From Ruminococcus sp. XPD3002 (GTDB lineage Bacteria; Bacillota; Clostridia; Oscillospirales; Ruminococcaceae), in contig FPJT01000020.1 in assembly GCA_900119535.1 (NCBI GenBank), positions 1-64,000 of the forward strand: a DNA stretch of 64,000 bases, read 5' to 3'. The translations under genes and the position numbers were made by a program. How positions within the stretch are numbered: position 1 is the first letter of the stretch; each line of letters starts with the position of its first letter. The notes beneath the pieces were generated by a model. That model worked only from the letters and a program-made list of their open reading frames with translations, did no database searches and was not told the DNA's origin. Shown here in pieces: positions 52,970-61,824 of this stretch.

Positions 52970-53680
52970 ATGAAGAAGATCATTCTTGCGGCTATGGCTG
53001 CTATGATATTTTCGGCTGCATGGAGCTGCGGAGAAAAGGCAAGTGAACCCGTCTCCGAAAGCTCTGCCGATATTAGCGAAGAAGCAACAGAGCCCGAAAC
53101 AGAACCGCTTATAATAGATCCCGAGGGCAATATCCTTTTGGAAAAGCCTACCGAGCGTGAAAGAGATATCGAACAGACTGCCGATTTCTCCTATGAGATC
53201 ATTGACGGCGGTGCTGTGGTAACAGGATATACAGGCGAGCTTACAGATGTTACCGTACCTGATACTCTTGGCGGTGCTCCTGTTACGGAAATAGGCTATT
53301 ATGCTTTCGAGGCAAAGTATGACATAACTTCCGTAACGCTTCCCGAGTCTGTAAAGATCATCGGTGAAGGCGCTTTTATGGACTGCGGTTCTATGGCATC
53401 GATCAATATACCGACTGCTCTTGAAGGAGTGGACCGCGGCGCATTTGTTTCGTGTACATCGCTTACTTCTGTAAGACTTCCGGCAACAGTGAAATATGTT
53501 CATGAAGAAGCGTTTACCGCTTGCGAGGCTCTTACAGAGCTTTATATAGAAAATCCCGACCTTGCGTATGAGAACTGGGGACTCGAAGAACTCCCTCAGC
53601 TTACAGTATACGCTCCTGCAGGATCTGCGGCATATAACTGGATCACCGCTAAAGGTCTTGCTGCACAGGAGCTTTCTTGA
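52970..53680 (+). CDS. Lipoprotein with short BspA-type LRR domain
   Basis: 236 residues. An imperfect lipobox around Cys 20 (AAWSC), a Ser/Glu spacer, and four or five LRR_5 repeats (VTLPESVKIIGEGAFMDC, SVRLPATVKYVHEEAF). Probably a surface binding protein. First of three consecutive lipoprotein genes, 15 bases before the second. Confidence 0.8.
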   Translation: MKKIILAAMAAMIFSAAWSCGEKASEPVSESSADISEEATEPETEPLIIDPEGNILLEKPTERERDIEQTADFSYEIIDGGAVVTGYTGELTDVTVPDTLGGAPVTEIGYYAFEAKYDITSVTLPESVKIIGEGAFMDCGSMASINIPTALEGVDRGAFVSCTSLTSVRLPATVKYVHEEAFTACEALTELYIENPDLAYENWGLEELPQLTVYAPAGSAAYNWITAKGLAAQELS

Positions 53681-53695
53681 TCGGAGGAAACACCT

Positions 53696-54406
53696 ATGAA
53701 AGGAAATAGTTTAATATCAGCACTGCTCGTATCTGCGTGTCTTGTTGTAACAGGCGGATGCGGTCTGCGTCAGACGGATATCTCGGTGGATACTGATGCC
53801 ATACCCACTTCAGGTGTAGGCGAACTGGTAGTACCTGCTGAGGATTCCGAAGAAGCAAGCCTCGGAAACTACAGGATAAGTGACAGCGGTATAAAGCTGT
53901 ATTATGACGATCAGAAATACAGCGATGACGTGATCCTTGCACTTGAAAAGTATTTTCTGAGCTTTGAACACGGCGATTTTGATACGTATAAGAGTATGCT
54001 TCTGCCTTCATATGCAGAGAAAATGGAAGCTTACCTTCAGGAAAACTATAACTATGGCCTTGAACATTCCTTCGAGAGCCAGTGCAAAAACCTGAAAGAG
54101 CTTGCAAAAGGCGATGACTATACCATAACACGTATTCGTGTCACCTCTCTCGAGGACGAAGCTGAGGAAAAAGGAACTGCTGAGCCCACAACGGATGAAA
54201 ACTATGATCCGTTTGCAGGATTTTTCGAGTCGCTCGACAATATTTTCGAGACCGATTACTATGAAGCAGTGAAAAAAGAGTGCGATTCAATGGATATACT
54301 TCTGTTTTCCGTCATGACCAAAGCAGGTGAAGAGGAAAACCTCAGTATAAGCGACTATGAGATAGTTTTTGCCGAAAAGAACGGAAATTATTATACTTTC
54401 GGCTAA
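53696..54406 (+). CDS. Lipoprotein of unknown function
   Basis: 236 residues with lipobox Cys 22 (TGGC). The mature part has alternating charged helices, starting with a region like YSDDVILALEKYFLSFEHGD that recalls NTF2-like/DUF5105 lipoproteins, though I cannot confirm that. Thirteen bases before the next lipoprotein gene, so one transcript. Confidence 0.65.
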   Translation: MKGNSLISALLVSACLVVTGGCGLRQTDISVDTDAIPTSGVGELVVPAEDSEEASLGNYRISDSGIKLYYDDQKYSDDVILALEKYFLSFEHGDFDTYKSMLLPSYAEKMEAYLQENYNYGLEHSFESQCKNLKELAKGDDYTITRIRVTSLEDEAEEKGTAEPTTDENYDPFAGFFESLDNIFETDYYEAVKKECDSMDILLFSVMTKAGEEENLSISDYEIVFAEKNGNYYTFG

Positions 54407-54418
54407 GGAGGAAGTAAA

Positions 54419-55126
54419 ATGAACAAAGGTCTGATAAGAACTGCGGCAGTTATACTGTCCGGTACTATCCTTGCAGCATGTGCAGGATGCAGCAGCGGGA
54501 AGAATTCGTCAAGCAGTTCACGCAACAACATGGTTTCTGCCAATATCCCCGAGGGTGCTAATGTTGCGGCCGAGGACATGCCTTACGGTGCAAGCGTAAC
54601 ACAGCTCAAGCCTGAAACAGACAGCAATATCCAGCTGTGGATAGAGTTCGATAACCGTTACCTTAAACGTGAAGAGGACGGTACCTATCCTTCCGTTTAT
54701 CCTGTGAACGACTATTTTGAAGCTGTTAACGAAAAGAGCGGAGAGCTTATGGAAAAGGCTTATTATCCTGCTTCTTTCAAGGACATATTGAGCAAGGCGA
54801 ATGCGGACACCTCCGACGCTTTCATGGCAAATTATTACGATATATTCAAGGATACTATCGGTGAGGACTTCGAGTTCGATTACATAATGATAGACAAGTG
54901 CATTGTATTTGACGGAAGCAATAATGAGTACGGCTTCGATGTCAAGGACGATGAGCTTAAGGAGCTTGATCCTTCTGTAATTGACAAGATAACAGAGCGA
55001 TATGCGCTCGAGGTCGATGCAACATACAAGAACAATAACGGCGATTCACTTCTCTTTTCAAACCGTTCGGGAAATGCGCTGACATTATACGAGTATAAAA
55101 TAGACGGAAAGTATTATATTGTATAA
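54419..55126 (+). CDS. Lipoprotein of unknown function
   Basis: 235 residues with lipobox Cys 21 (LAAC) and a Ser/Asn spacer. The body resembles the preceding gene product in size and in an acidic helical pattern with a C-terminal KIDGKYYIV strand, matching the NGNYYTFG ending there. The pair may be distant paralogs. Third gene of the operon; a terminator follows. Confidence 0.65.
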   Translation: MNKGLIRTAAVILSGTILAACAGCSSGKNSSSSSRNNMVSANIPEGANVAAEDMPYGASVTQLKPETDSNIQLWIEFDNRYLKREEDGTYPSVYPVNDYFEAVNEKSGELMEKAYYPASFKDILSKANADTSDAFMANYYDIFKDTIGEDFEFDYIMIDKCIVFDGSNNEYGFDVKDDELKELDPSVIDKITERYALEVDATYKNNNGDSLLFSNRSGNALTLYEYKIDGKYYIV

Positions 55127-55137
55127 AACGATCACAG

Positions 55138-55168
55138 GGAGCAGTTTTTACTGCTCCTTTTTCTTTTT
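55138..55168 (+). terminator. Terminator of the lipoprotein operon
   Basis: GGAGCAG with CTGCTCC, then TTTTTCTTTTT. Confidence 0.88.
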
Positions 55169-55241
55169 CCAGATCAAATGATATATTCAACATCTGTGCC
55201 GGAAAAACTTGTTTAAATTGTATTCAAACAATGCTTTATGC

Positions 55242-55270
55242 TTGACAATTTTGGTGAAATAATTTATAAT
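55242..55270 (+). promoter_or_regulatory. Citrate synthase promoter
   Basis: TTGACA, 17-bp spacer, TATAAT: full consensus, with a leader of about 100 nt that includes a GCGGCATATCGCCGC hairpin near 55323. Confidence 0.82.
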
Positions 55271-55380
55271 AGTATTATCGTTCCGATATTGTACACTCAG
55301 TATTGTATAATACTTACAGACTGCGGCATATCGCCGCAAATACACCGCATCGGAGTAATAAAAATGAAAGAAGGCGGAAT

Positions 55381-56748
55381 ATGGATTACAGATTCTCAGC
55401 AGTAACACCGGAAATAGCACGTCTTGCAGAAAAATCAATGGACGGCTACAGGATAGATCCTGAATTATACACACAGTATGACGTTAAACGCGGTCTGCGT
55501 GACATCAACGGAAACGGCGTAGTGGCAGGACTGACTAATATAAGCACTATCAAGGTCCTCGATACGGGTGATGATATGCCCAATCACGGGGACGGTAAAC
55601 TGTATTACCGCGGTATAGATGTAGAGGACATAGTCTCGGGCTTCATCAAGGAAAAGCGCTTCGGCTTTGAAGAGACTATATACCTTCTCCTTTTCGGAAA
55701 CATGCCTACAGAGCATGAGCTTGCGGAATTCAAGAAGCTTCTTGCAGATTTCCGCTCGCTTCCTTCTACATTCACAAGAGACGTTATCATGAAAGCTCCC
55801 AGCGACAACATGATGAACACCCTTGCAAAGAGCGTTCTTGCATTATATTCATACGACGATAATGCAAATGATATATCGATACCAAATGTACTCCGCCAGT
55901 GTATAGAGCTTATAACACTTTTCCCTGTTCTGGCTGTGTACGGATACAATGCGTATAAGTATTCCCGCGACGGAGGAAGTCTCTTTATCCACGATCCGAG
56001 ACCTGACCTTTCTATTGCCGAGAATCTGCTTTACATGCTTCGTCCCGATAAGCAGTTCACAGAGCTGGAAGCTCGTATACTCGACCTTGCACTCGTTCTT
56101 CACGCAGAGCACGGCGGCGGAAACAACTCCACCTTTACGGTGCATGTTGTATCTTCTTCGGGTACGGATACCTATTCCTCGATAGCTGCTGCACTTGGCT
56201 CGCTTAAGGGACCTAAGCACGGCGGTGCCAATATCAAGGTCGCAATGATGTTCGACGATATGAAGAAGAACGTCAACGACTGGACGGATGAGGACGAGGT
56301 AAGGAACTACCTACAGAAGCTTCTCCACAAGCAGGCGTTTGACCGTGCAGGACTCATCTACGGTATGGGACATGCGGTATATTCACAGTCCGATCCGAGG
56401 GCAAAGGTCTTCAAGGGATTCGTTGAGAAACTCAGCTCGGAAAAGGGACGCCATGATGAATTCATGCTGTATTCACTGGTAGAGCGTCTCGCTCCCGATG
56501 TTATTGCAGAGGAAAGACGAATATACAAGGGCGTTTGCGCTAACGTGGACTTCTACAGCGGTTTTGTTTATCGTATGCTCGGTATACCCGATGAGCTGTT
56601 TACACCTATTTTTGCAGTTTCGAGAATATCAGGCTGGTCGGCTCACCGCATAGAGGAGCTTATCAACTCGAACAAGATAATACGTCCTGCGTATAAGGCA
56701 ATATCTCCCATGAGGAGCTACACCGATATGGAGAACCGTATCGACTGA
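55381..56748 (+). CDS. gltA: Citrate synthase
   Basis: 455 residues. The catalytic His lies in HAEHGGGNNSTF, the second in GMGHAVY, and the Asp region in SDPRAKVFKGF-like sequence. It condenses acetyl-CoA with oxaloacetate, feeding glutamate synthesis in an anaerobe. ATG 55381 is chosen for its GAAGGCGG site; the frame continues open for 26 codons upstream. Confidence 0.93.
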   Translation: MDYRFSAVTPEIARLAEKSMDGYRIDPELYTQYDVKRGLRDINGNGVVAGLTNISTIKVLDTGDDMPNHGDGKLYYRGIDVEDIVSGFIKEKRFGFEETIYLLLFGNMPTEHELAEFKKLLADFRSLPSTFTRDVIMKAPSDNMMNTLAKSVLALYSYDDNANDISIPNVLRQCIELITLFPVLAVYGYNAYKYSRDGGSLFIHDPRPDLSIAENLLYMLRPDKQFTELEARILDLALVLHAEHGGGNNSTFTVHVVSSSGTDTYSSIAAALGSLKGPKHGGANIKVAMMFDDMKKNVNDWTDEDEVRNYLQKLLHKQAFDRAGLIYGMGHAVYSQSDPRAKVFKGFVEKLSSEKGRHDEFMLYSLVERLAPDVIAEERRIYKGVCANVDFYSGFVYRMLGIPDELFTPIFAVSRISGWSAHRIEELINSNKIIRPAYKAISPMRSYTDMENRID

Positions 56749-56803
56749 TAAAGTTAATGGCCCGAAAAACGGGTTAAATAAATGATATAGAGGAGAATAA
56801 ACT

Positions 56804-57631
56804 ATGAAATGTAAATATTGCGGAGCAGAGGTAGCTGATACAGTAAAATACTGCACCAACTGCGGAGCGGACATGGGCGTTTTTGATATGCCTTCACTGG
56901 AGGACATAGTTCCACAGCAGAACATCGGCAATGCACCCGATCCTGTCTCACAGCAGCCTGATGATATGCCGTCCCTCGGCGAACCTACAGCAAGCGGTCC
57001 TAAGCCATACGGTTCGGATACAGCTTCGGGAACAGGCGCAAGACCTGAGCCGAAGCCTGCGGCTTTCAGACCTACAGAGACGACCTACGGCGGTGTGTCC
57101 TACGGCGCACCTATAAGCCATGTTCCTGCTGACAGGGATGATTCACCTGTTTATACCGATTTTGTGGGAGCTATCAAGCTCTTCTTCAAGAACTATGTCA
57201 ACTTCAAGGGACGTTCCACAAGAAGCGAATACTGGTATGCTTATCTTTTTATAGTTATAATCAATGCAATATGCAACGGATTTGACAAGGCGCTTGATAC
57301 GAGTATGTTCGGTCTGCTGTGGGGACTGGCTTCCTTTATACCGGGTATGGCTATTGCTTTCAGAAGACTTCATGACATCGGCAAGTCAGGCAAGATCTAC
57401 GTAATAAGTTATGTAGTTGCAGTGATCTGGGCTATAATTACTTTAGTGAGCGTTGGCGCTGCACTGATTGATTCACTGAACGGAACTTCGGCACCATCCT
57501 CTTTTGGTGCAAGCTTTGGAGTCATGCTTTTCTTCGGACTTATTCCGCTTGGACTTGCAATATATCTTATCGTTCTGTTCTGCCAGCCGAGTCAGTCAAC
57601 AGAGAACCAGTACGGCAGAGCTCCGTATTGA
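56804..57631 (+). CDS. Zinc-ribbon DUF805 membrane protein
   Basis: 275 residues. An N-terminal zinc ribbon (CKYCGAEV and CTNCGADMG), a Pro/Ser-rich linker, then DUF805 with KGRSTRSEYWYAYLF, MAIAFRRLHDIGKSG and four membrane helices. DUF805 proteins are of unknown function. A weak hairpin precedes it. Next gene follows after 29 bases. Confidence 0.87.
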   Translation: MKCKYCGAEVADTVKYCTNCGADMGVFDMPSLEDIVPQQNIGNAPDPVSQQPDDMPSLGEPTASGPKPYGSDTASGTGARPEPKPAAFRPTETTYGGVSYGAPISHVPADRDDSPVYTDFVGAIKLFFKNYVNFKGRSTRSEYWYAYLFIVIINAICNGFDKALDTSMFGLLWGLASFIPGMAIAFRRLHDIGKSGKIYVISYVVAVIWAIITLVSVGAALIDSLNGTSAPSSFGASFGVMLFFGLIPLGLAIYLIVLFCQPSQSTENQYGRAPY

Positions 57632-57660
57632 TGATTTAATATCGAAAGGAAAGAAAAACT

Positions 57661-58671
57661 ATGTCAAACAATGCACAGCTTACAGAATTCAATGATATAA
57701 AGTGCGTGAAGCTTGAAGCAGGCGGCTATGAAGCACTCGTTGCATATGAGATAGGCGCAAATGTGATCCGTCTTCACGACAATGTGAACGGAGTGGAGTT
57801 CTTCCGCTTCAACAGCAGCAATACAGCGGATGTTATAAAGCAGTCCGCAGAGGTATGGGGACTTCCTACCCTCTATCTGCCTAACCGTTTTGCAGACGGT
57901 GTTCTCCGTACATCCGACGGTACATATCAGCTTCCCGTAAATGAGAAAGCTCCCTACAACAACCACATCCACGGATTTCTGCATAAGAGGACACATCAGG
58001 TAGTTGAGTATAACTCCGACAGCAACTGTGCATGGGTAAAGACACGCTATGTGTATGACGATAAGGACGAGTTCTTCAAATATCTTCCTGTTAAGTTCGT
58101 AGTTGAGTATACATTCACTCTTTCTGAGTATGGTCTGGAGCAGGATATAAAGTTCATCAACACTTCCGACAAGGTACTTCCTATGTCTCTGGCATCACAT
58201 ACAACTATCAATTCTCCATTCGTGGACGGCGGCAAGGAGGAGGATATCCGTCTTACAGTGCCGATAGGCAAGAGATGTCTCCTTAACGAGCGCTGTCTGC
58301 CTACAGGTGAGCTTGCAGATCCTTCAATGTCCGACCTTGAATACAAGAACGGCGAAAAGAAGCCCGTACTTCAGGTCGTTGACAACGAGATGTATATTGC
58401 AGGGGATGCTGTTCTGGACGGACAGAAGTTCCACGGCGTTATCGCTGAGGACAAGGCGAGCGGCAAGAAGCTCTGCTACGAGGTATCAGAGGAGTACGGA
58501 TTCTGGATAATCTGGAATGACCGCGGATTCAACCACTATTTCTGTCCCGAGCCGATGACTGCTATGATAGATGCTCCGAACCTTGATATGCCTGCTGACG
58601 TAACAGGATACAGAGAGGTGAAGCCGGGCGAGGAATTCGCAACACATCAGAGATTCTTCACAAAGCTCTGA
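57661..58671 (+). CDS. Aldose 1-epimerase family protein (mutarotase-like)
   Basis: 336 residues of the galactose-mutarotase beta-sandwich: GLPTLYLPNRFADG, NNHIHGFLH with a catalytic His, and CPEPMTAMIDAPN near the end. Enzymes of the family interconvert sugar anomers, which would suit a sugar-degrading cell. Substrate not assignable. Confidence 0.87.
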   Translation: MSNNAQLTEFNDIKCVKLEAGGYEALVAYEIGANVIRLHDNVNGVEFFRFNSSNTADVIKQSAEVWGLPTLYLPNRFADGVLRTSDGTYQLPVNEKAPYNNHIHGFLHKRTHQVVEYNSDSNCAWVKTRYVYDDKDEFFKYLPVKFVVEYTFTLSEYGLEQDIKFINTSDKVLPMSLASHTTINSPFVDGGKEEDIRLTVPIGKRCLLNERCLPTGELADPSMSDLEYKNGEKKPVLQVVDNEMYIAGDAVLDGQKFHGVIAEDKASGKKLCYEVSEEYGFWIIWNDRGFNHYFCPEPMTAMIDAPNLDMPADVTGYREVKPGEEFATHQRFFTKL

Positions 58672-58775
58672 TAAAGCAAACAGTAGAAGCGCTATTGATA
58701 TGCAAATATCTATAGCGTATCTCTATGGTCAGATCAGCGGAACCTACACCTACGGAGACTGAATATAACTTAAAC

Positions 58776-58805
58776 AGGGCGGAGCTATCCGCCCTTTGTT
58801 GTTTC
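58776..58805 (+). terminator. Terminator
   Basis: AGGGCGGA-GCTA-TCCGCCCT then TTGTTGTTT. The gap 58672-58775 also has an imperfect palindrome (GCTAT..ATAGC near 58691-58716). Confidence 0.8.
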
Positions 58806-58887
58806 AGAGCGGAGAGAAAGTGCGGCTCATCAGGACTTCGGTGGAGTGCTTAAGGAATAATTAATGAATAATTTATGAATAAAATAT

Positions 58888-58915
58888 TGAATGCCTGCTG
58901 TGCAAGTGGTATAAT
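58888..58915 (+). promoter_or_regulatory. Promoter of the 52-residue protein gene
   Basis: TTGAAT, 16-bp spacer, TATAAT. Confidence 0.6.
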
Positions 58916-58956
58916 ACCTTCAAAAGGACGTCACTTTATCTTTGGGAGGTTATGTT

Positions 58957-59115
58957 ATGCACTTGAAGGAATTGATCGTAAAGGTTCTCATTATAGCGGC
59001 GGCTATTGCACTGATATGGTTCATTGTAAGCAAATTCAGTGATGCATCGGAGGACAGCTTCGGTACTGTCACTGACAGAAATTCGAGCCAGATAGACTAT
59101 ATAGAGAATTATTGA
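58957..59115 (+). CDS. 52-residue single-pass membrane protein
   Basis: Too short for usual gene filters. GGGAGG lies seven bases before the ATG. Sequence starts MHLKELIVKVL, with one helix (about 7-25, ending ALIWFIV) and an acidic polar tail with DSFGTVTDRN. Promoter in front and stem-loop behind make it a convincing unit. Function unknown. Confidence 0.75.
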   Translation: MHLKELIVKVLIIAAAIALIWFIVSKFSDASEDSFGTVTDRNSSQIDYIENY

Positions 59116-59117
59116 TG

Positions 59118-59144
59118 AGAGGGCACTTCTTTTAAGTGCCCTCT
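59118..59144 (+). terminator. Strong stem-loop after the 52-residue gene
   Basis: AGAGGGCACTT with AAGTGCCCTCT, 11-bp stem, 5-nt loop. The T-run is short (GCCGTTT), so termination efficiency is uncertain. Confidence 0.65.
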
Positions 59145-59208
59145 GCCGTTTCATGATATGAAAGATTTATTTTGCTCAAAACATCAAGATTATCCTGTAT
59201 GGACGTGA

Positions 59209-59234
59209 TATAATAAGATCAAGGAAACGTTTCC
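59209..59234 (+). promoter_or_regulatory. Promoter with palindromic operator before AraC-GGDEF gene
   Basis: TATAAT (59209-59214) is followed by GGAAACGTTTCC (59223-59234), a perfect 12-bp palindrome sitting at the likely transcription start. Its central ACGT/CG symmetry resembles LacI/CcpA-family operators. Confidence 0.6.
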
Positions 59235-59253
59235 CGAAAAAGGAGGTGGCGAT

Positions 59254-60108
59254 ATGGATAACGAGAACAGCCTGAACCCTATGTTCAGAAATAATTTCAC
59301 GGTTTTTTCTTCCGCACTGGAATATATCGAGGAACATCTCTGCGATGATATACGTCAGGAGGATATAGCCGCTGAATGTATGTATTCCCTTTCGTCACTG
59401 CAAAAGATATGGAAATACTGTACAGGCATGAGCCTTAAGGAGTATATAACCAAACGCAGACTTACAGCGGCAGGACGTGAGCTTACAGAGACCTCTGCAC
59501 CTGTGCTGGATATTGCCGTTAAGTACGGCTATAATTCCCACGAGGTTTTTACCCGTGCCTTCATCAAGGTGTGGGGGATAACTCCCTCACGCTTCCGAAA
59601 GGAATGGAAGGGGAACTGCGGTCTTTACCCCAGACTCAGCCGAAGCTACTTTGAAGGAGATGTTATTATGAACGTTAAGAAATTTGATGTGAGCGATTTT
59701 TATGATCACCTTAAAAACAATGCAGGAAGCTATGTACTTTGCTTCGATATAGTGGACCTCATGCCCGTTAACGATAATTACGGCTCTGCCGCAGGGGATA
59801 AGGTCATACTTGAAGCCTTCAGAAGGATAAACGAAGCAGCAGAGGAGGATATGCTCTGCCTCAGGATAGGCGGAGACGAGTTCGCAATGGTAACTGCAAG
59901 CTGTGACAGAGAAAAGGTCAGTGCTATAGCCGAAAAGGTGCTTTCATGCAACGGAAATACTATCGAATGGGAAGAAAAAACTATCCCAGTATCTCTGAGA
60001 TGCGGAGTCATTCGCATCGGCAAAACGCCGAAATACTCGGAGCTCTGCGGTGACTTCGATACAGTCATAAACAAGGCAAGGAACAGCAGTTCGCTGGAAT
60101 TCATATAG
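59254..60108 (+). CDS. AraC-type regulator fused to GGDEF domain
   Basis: 284 residues. Residues about 18-120 are an AraC double helix-turn-helix (IRQEDIAAECMYSLSSLQKI and VLDIAVKYGYNSHEVFTRAF, then ITPSRFRKEW). Residues about 145-280 are a GGDEF domain with FDIVDLMPVNDNYG, GDKVI and an intact GGDEF at RIGGDEFAMV, so cyclic-dinucleotide synthesis is possible. No RxxD inhibitory site precedes it. Having DNA-binding at the N-terminus and GGDEF at the C-terminus is unusual. Start follows GGAGGT. Confidence 0.87.
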   Translation: MDNENSLNPMFRNNFTVFSSALEYIEEHLCDDIRQEDIAAECMYSLSSLQKIWKYCTGMSLKEYITKRRLTAAGRELTETSAPVLDIAVKYGYNSHEVFTRAFIKVWGITPSRFRKEWKGNCGLYPRLSRSYFEGDVIMNVKKFDVSDFYDHLKNNAGSYVLCFDIVDLMPVNDNYGSAAGDKVILEAFRRINEAAEEDMLCLRIGGDEFAMVTASCDREKVSAIAEKVLSCNGNTIEWEEKTIPVSLRCGVIRIGKTPKYSELCGDFDTVINKARNSSSLEFI

Positions 60109-60139
60109 CTTTCTTACACAAAACTTCATACTGCACTTG

Positions 60140-60167
60140 TCCGTCCGCATAAGCGGACGGATTTTTT
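60140..60167 (+). terminator. Terminator
   Basis: TCCGTCCGC-ATAA-GCGGACGGA then TTTTTT. Confidence 0.93.
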
Positions 60168-60201
60168 GCGTACATCTTTAGGGAACGGAATCCAGTGATA
60201 T

Positions 60202-60340
60202 GTGACAAATGCATCACATCTTACAAAAAGAGTGGGCGGTCTTTGTGCACTCCTATAAAAGTGATTAATTTGTCACTTTTTCTGTTGACAAACTGACATG
60301 CAGGTGATATAATTGTCACAGAAAGTGATGAATATATCAC
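60202..60340 (+). promoter_or_regulatory. XRE-operon promoter with four 16-bp operators
   Basis: TTGACA (60285-60290), 17-bp spacer, TATAAT (60308-60313). Four inverted repeats of form GTGAY-N6-RTCAC start at 60202, 60261, 60304 and 60325. The third covers the -10 and the fourth the start region. The likely binder is the small XRE protein encoded by the last gene of the operon. Confidence 0.8.
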
Positions 60341-60359
60341 ATAGGAAGGAGATGCTGAT

Positions 60360-60824
60360 ATGAAAAGCAATGAAAAGAAAATATTGTCCCAGAAAACGCA
60401 GTCGGTCATCAACTTTATAATTGGTGTCCTGATCGTATTGATGTTCATAATTGGTGCGCTTGGAAAAATGCAGCACAGCGAGGTACTGCACAATATATCA
60501 AATATATTTTTCCCTTTCGCTTTAGGCATGATAATGTTTATCTTCGGAGTATCATTAAACAGAAGAAAACAGCCTGAAGACGAGCTTTCCCGGGAGCTCA
60601 TGCTCAAAGCAGGCTCTGCAGCGATCTTTTTTGTACTGTTGGCGATACTGGTTTTCGGGATTACTATGGATGTTATTGGTTCTGCGAGAGACAACCCCAA
60701 ATTCAGCATCGAGGGCAGTGATGTTGTGATGTTCGGACAATTTGTCTGCGGAGTCTATATGGCGGCAAAAAGTGCGGTATTTCTGTGGCTTGACAGAACT
60801 CCGAAGGGTGAGGAGGAAGAATAA
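60360..60824 (+). CDS. 4-TM membrane protein 1 of the XRE operon
   Basis: 154 residues with four hydrophobic helices (about 15-35, 47-67, 84-105, 120-142). After helix 2 it has EDELSRELM, a motif echoed in the two sister proteins, and it ends EEEE. Family not recognised. Start follows AGGAAGGAG; its stop overlaps the next start. Confidence 0.78.
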   Translation: MKSNEKKILSQKTQSVINFIIGVLIVLMFIIGALGKMQHSEVLHNISNIFFPFALGMIMFIFGVSLNRRKQPEDELSRELMLKAGSAAIFFVLLAILVFGITMDVIGSARDNPKFSIEGSDVVMFGQFVCGVYMAAKSAVFLWLDRTPKGEEEE

Positions 60825-61246
60825 TGGAAAAGACGAAGAAAAAGTTCTCTTACAGCGATTTTCACAGGATAATATTCATTATTTTTTTCACGCCTGTAGT
60901 GATATATATTTTTCACAGGATAGAGGGCAGAGAATATGGCGACAAGCTTTCCATACTTATAGGAATGGCTATATTTGCTGTGCTTCAGGCGGTAGTCCAG
61001 TCCGTATTCTATACACTTGAGAAAAAGGATGAAATGGTGCAGTACAATCTTTCAAAAGCTAACAGGATAATACTGTGTGCTGTGCTTATAGTGCTTTTCG
61101 GAGCAGTTCTCGTGAACGATTATCTGATAAAGGGACTCATATGCTCTGATTTCTGCTGGATAACGGTGATGAGTGCTATCAGTCTGAGAAGCTTTCTATT
61201 CATGTGCTTTGACACTGTGTCAAACAAGGATACGGAGGAAGAATAA
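60824..61246 (+). CDS. 4-TM membrane protein 2 of the XRE operon
   Basis: 140 residues with four helices. After helix 2 it has KKDEMVQYNLSKAN, matching the charged motif of its neighbours, and it ends TEEE. Overlaps the preceding gene (TAATGG) and the following XRE remnant. Function unknown. Confidence 0.75.
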   Translation: MEKTKKKFSYSDFHRIIFIIFFTPVVIYIFHRIEGREYGDKLSILIGMAIFAVLQAVVQSVFYTLEKKDEMVQYNLSKANRIILCAVLIVLFGAVLVNDYLIKGLICSDFCWITVMSAISLRSFLFMCFDTVSNKDTEEE

Positions 61247-61314
61247 TGCCCGAGCTGAAAACAAAACTGAAGGAATACCGTGCAAAGTATGACATGAATA
61301 GTGTAAGAATATAA
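61246..61314 (+). pseudogene. Truncated duplicate of the XRE regulator start
   Basis: The first 17 codons ([17 protein letters not shown]) are identical in DNA to the start of the intact regulator at 61824, then the frame runs NSVRI and stops. It lost the whole DNA-recognition part, so it is a remnant or at most a 22-residue peptide. Confidence 0.85.
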
Positions 61315-61335
61315 TTACATTGAGGAGAGAATATT

Positions 61336-61824
61336 ATGAGAACTACAGATATATTTCCGATATTGGGAAAGAACAAGAAAAGAGCAATTTCTCAGCGGCA
61401 GCTCCATAAAACAATTGCTATTACAGAAGGAACTGCGATTCTTCTGCTTATTGCGAGAATCATAATCTTTGTAATATATGGCAAAAGCGTTTTTACGACC
61501 ATTCTCATGCTGATAGTGTGTGCAGTTACATTTATTAGTGTCACACTTATACTAAATTGTCGAATAGAAAAGGATGATGAGCTTTCAGAGATGAACAAGC
61601 TCAAGGCATATTCCTCGACATTATGGATATTCATAGCGCTGGCGGCTATAAGCCTGAGTGTCCTGATGTTCTATACAATGATAAAAGGTGAACCTACACT
61701 GACCATAAAGCTCAGTGTGGACGGTATAGTACAGATATTTCTGATTGGACTTTCGCTTTTTAACTTCTGCAACAGCTTTTATTTTCTTCGTCTGGATTCA
61801 GACAACAGCATGGAGGAAGAGTAA
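61336..61824 (+). CDS. 4-TM membrane protein 3 of the XRE operon
   Basis: 162 residues with four helices and the charged motif [15 protein letters not shown] after helix 2, ending MEEE. It is most like protein 1 in layout. It has its own ribosome site (GAGGAG) and overlaps the intact XRE gene by one base. It lies between the XRE remnant and the intact copy. Confidence 0.76.
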   Translation: MRTTDIFPILGKNKKRAISQRQLHKTIAITEGTAILLLIARIIIFVIYGKSVFTTILMLIVCAVTFISVTLILNCRIEKDDELSEMNKLKAYSSTLWIFIALAAISLSVLMFYTMIKGEPTLTIKLSVDGIVQIFLIGLSLFNFCNSFYFLRLDSDNSMEEE

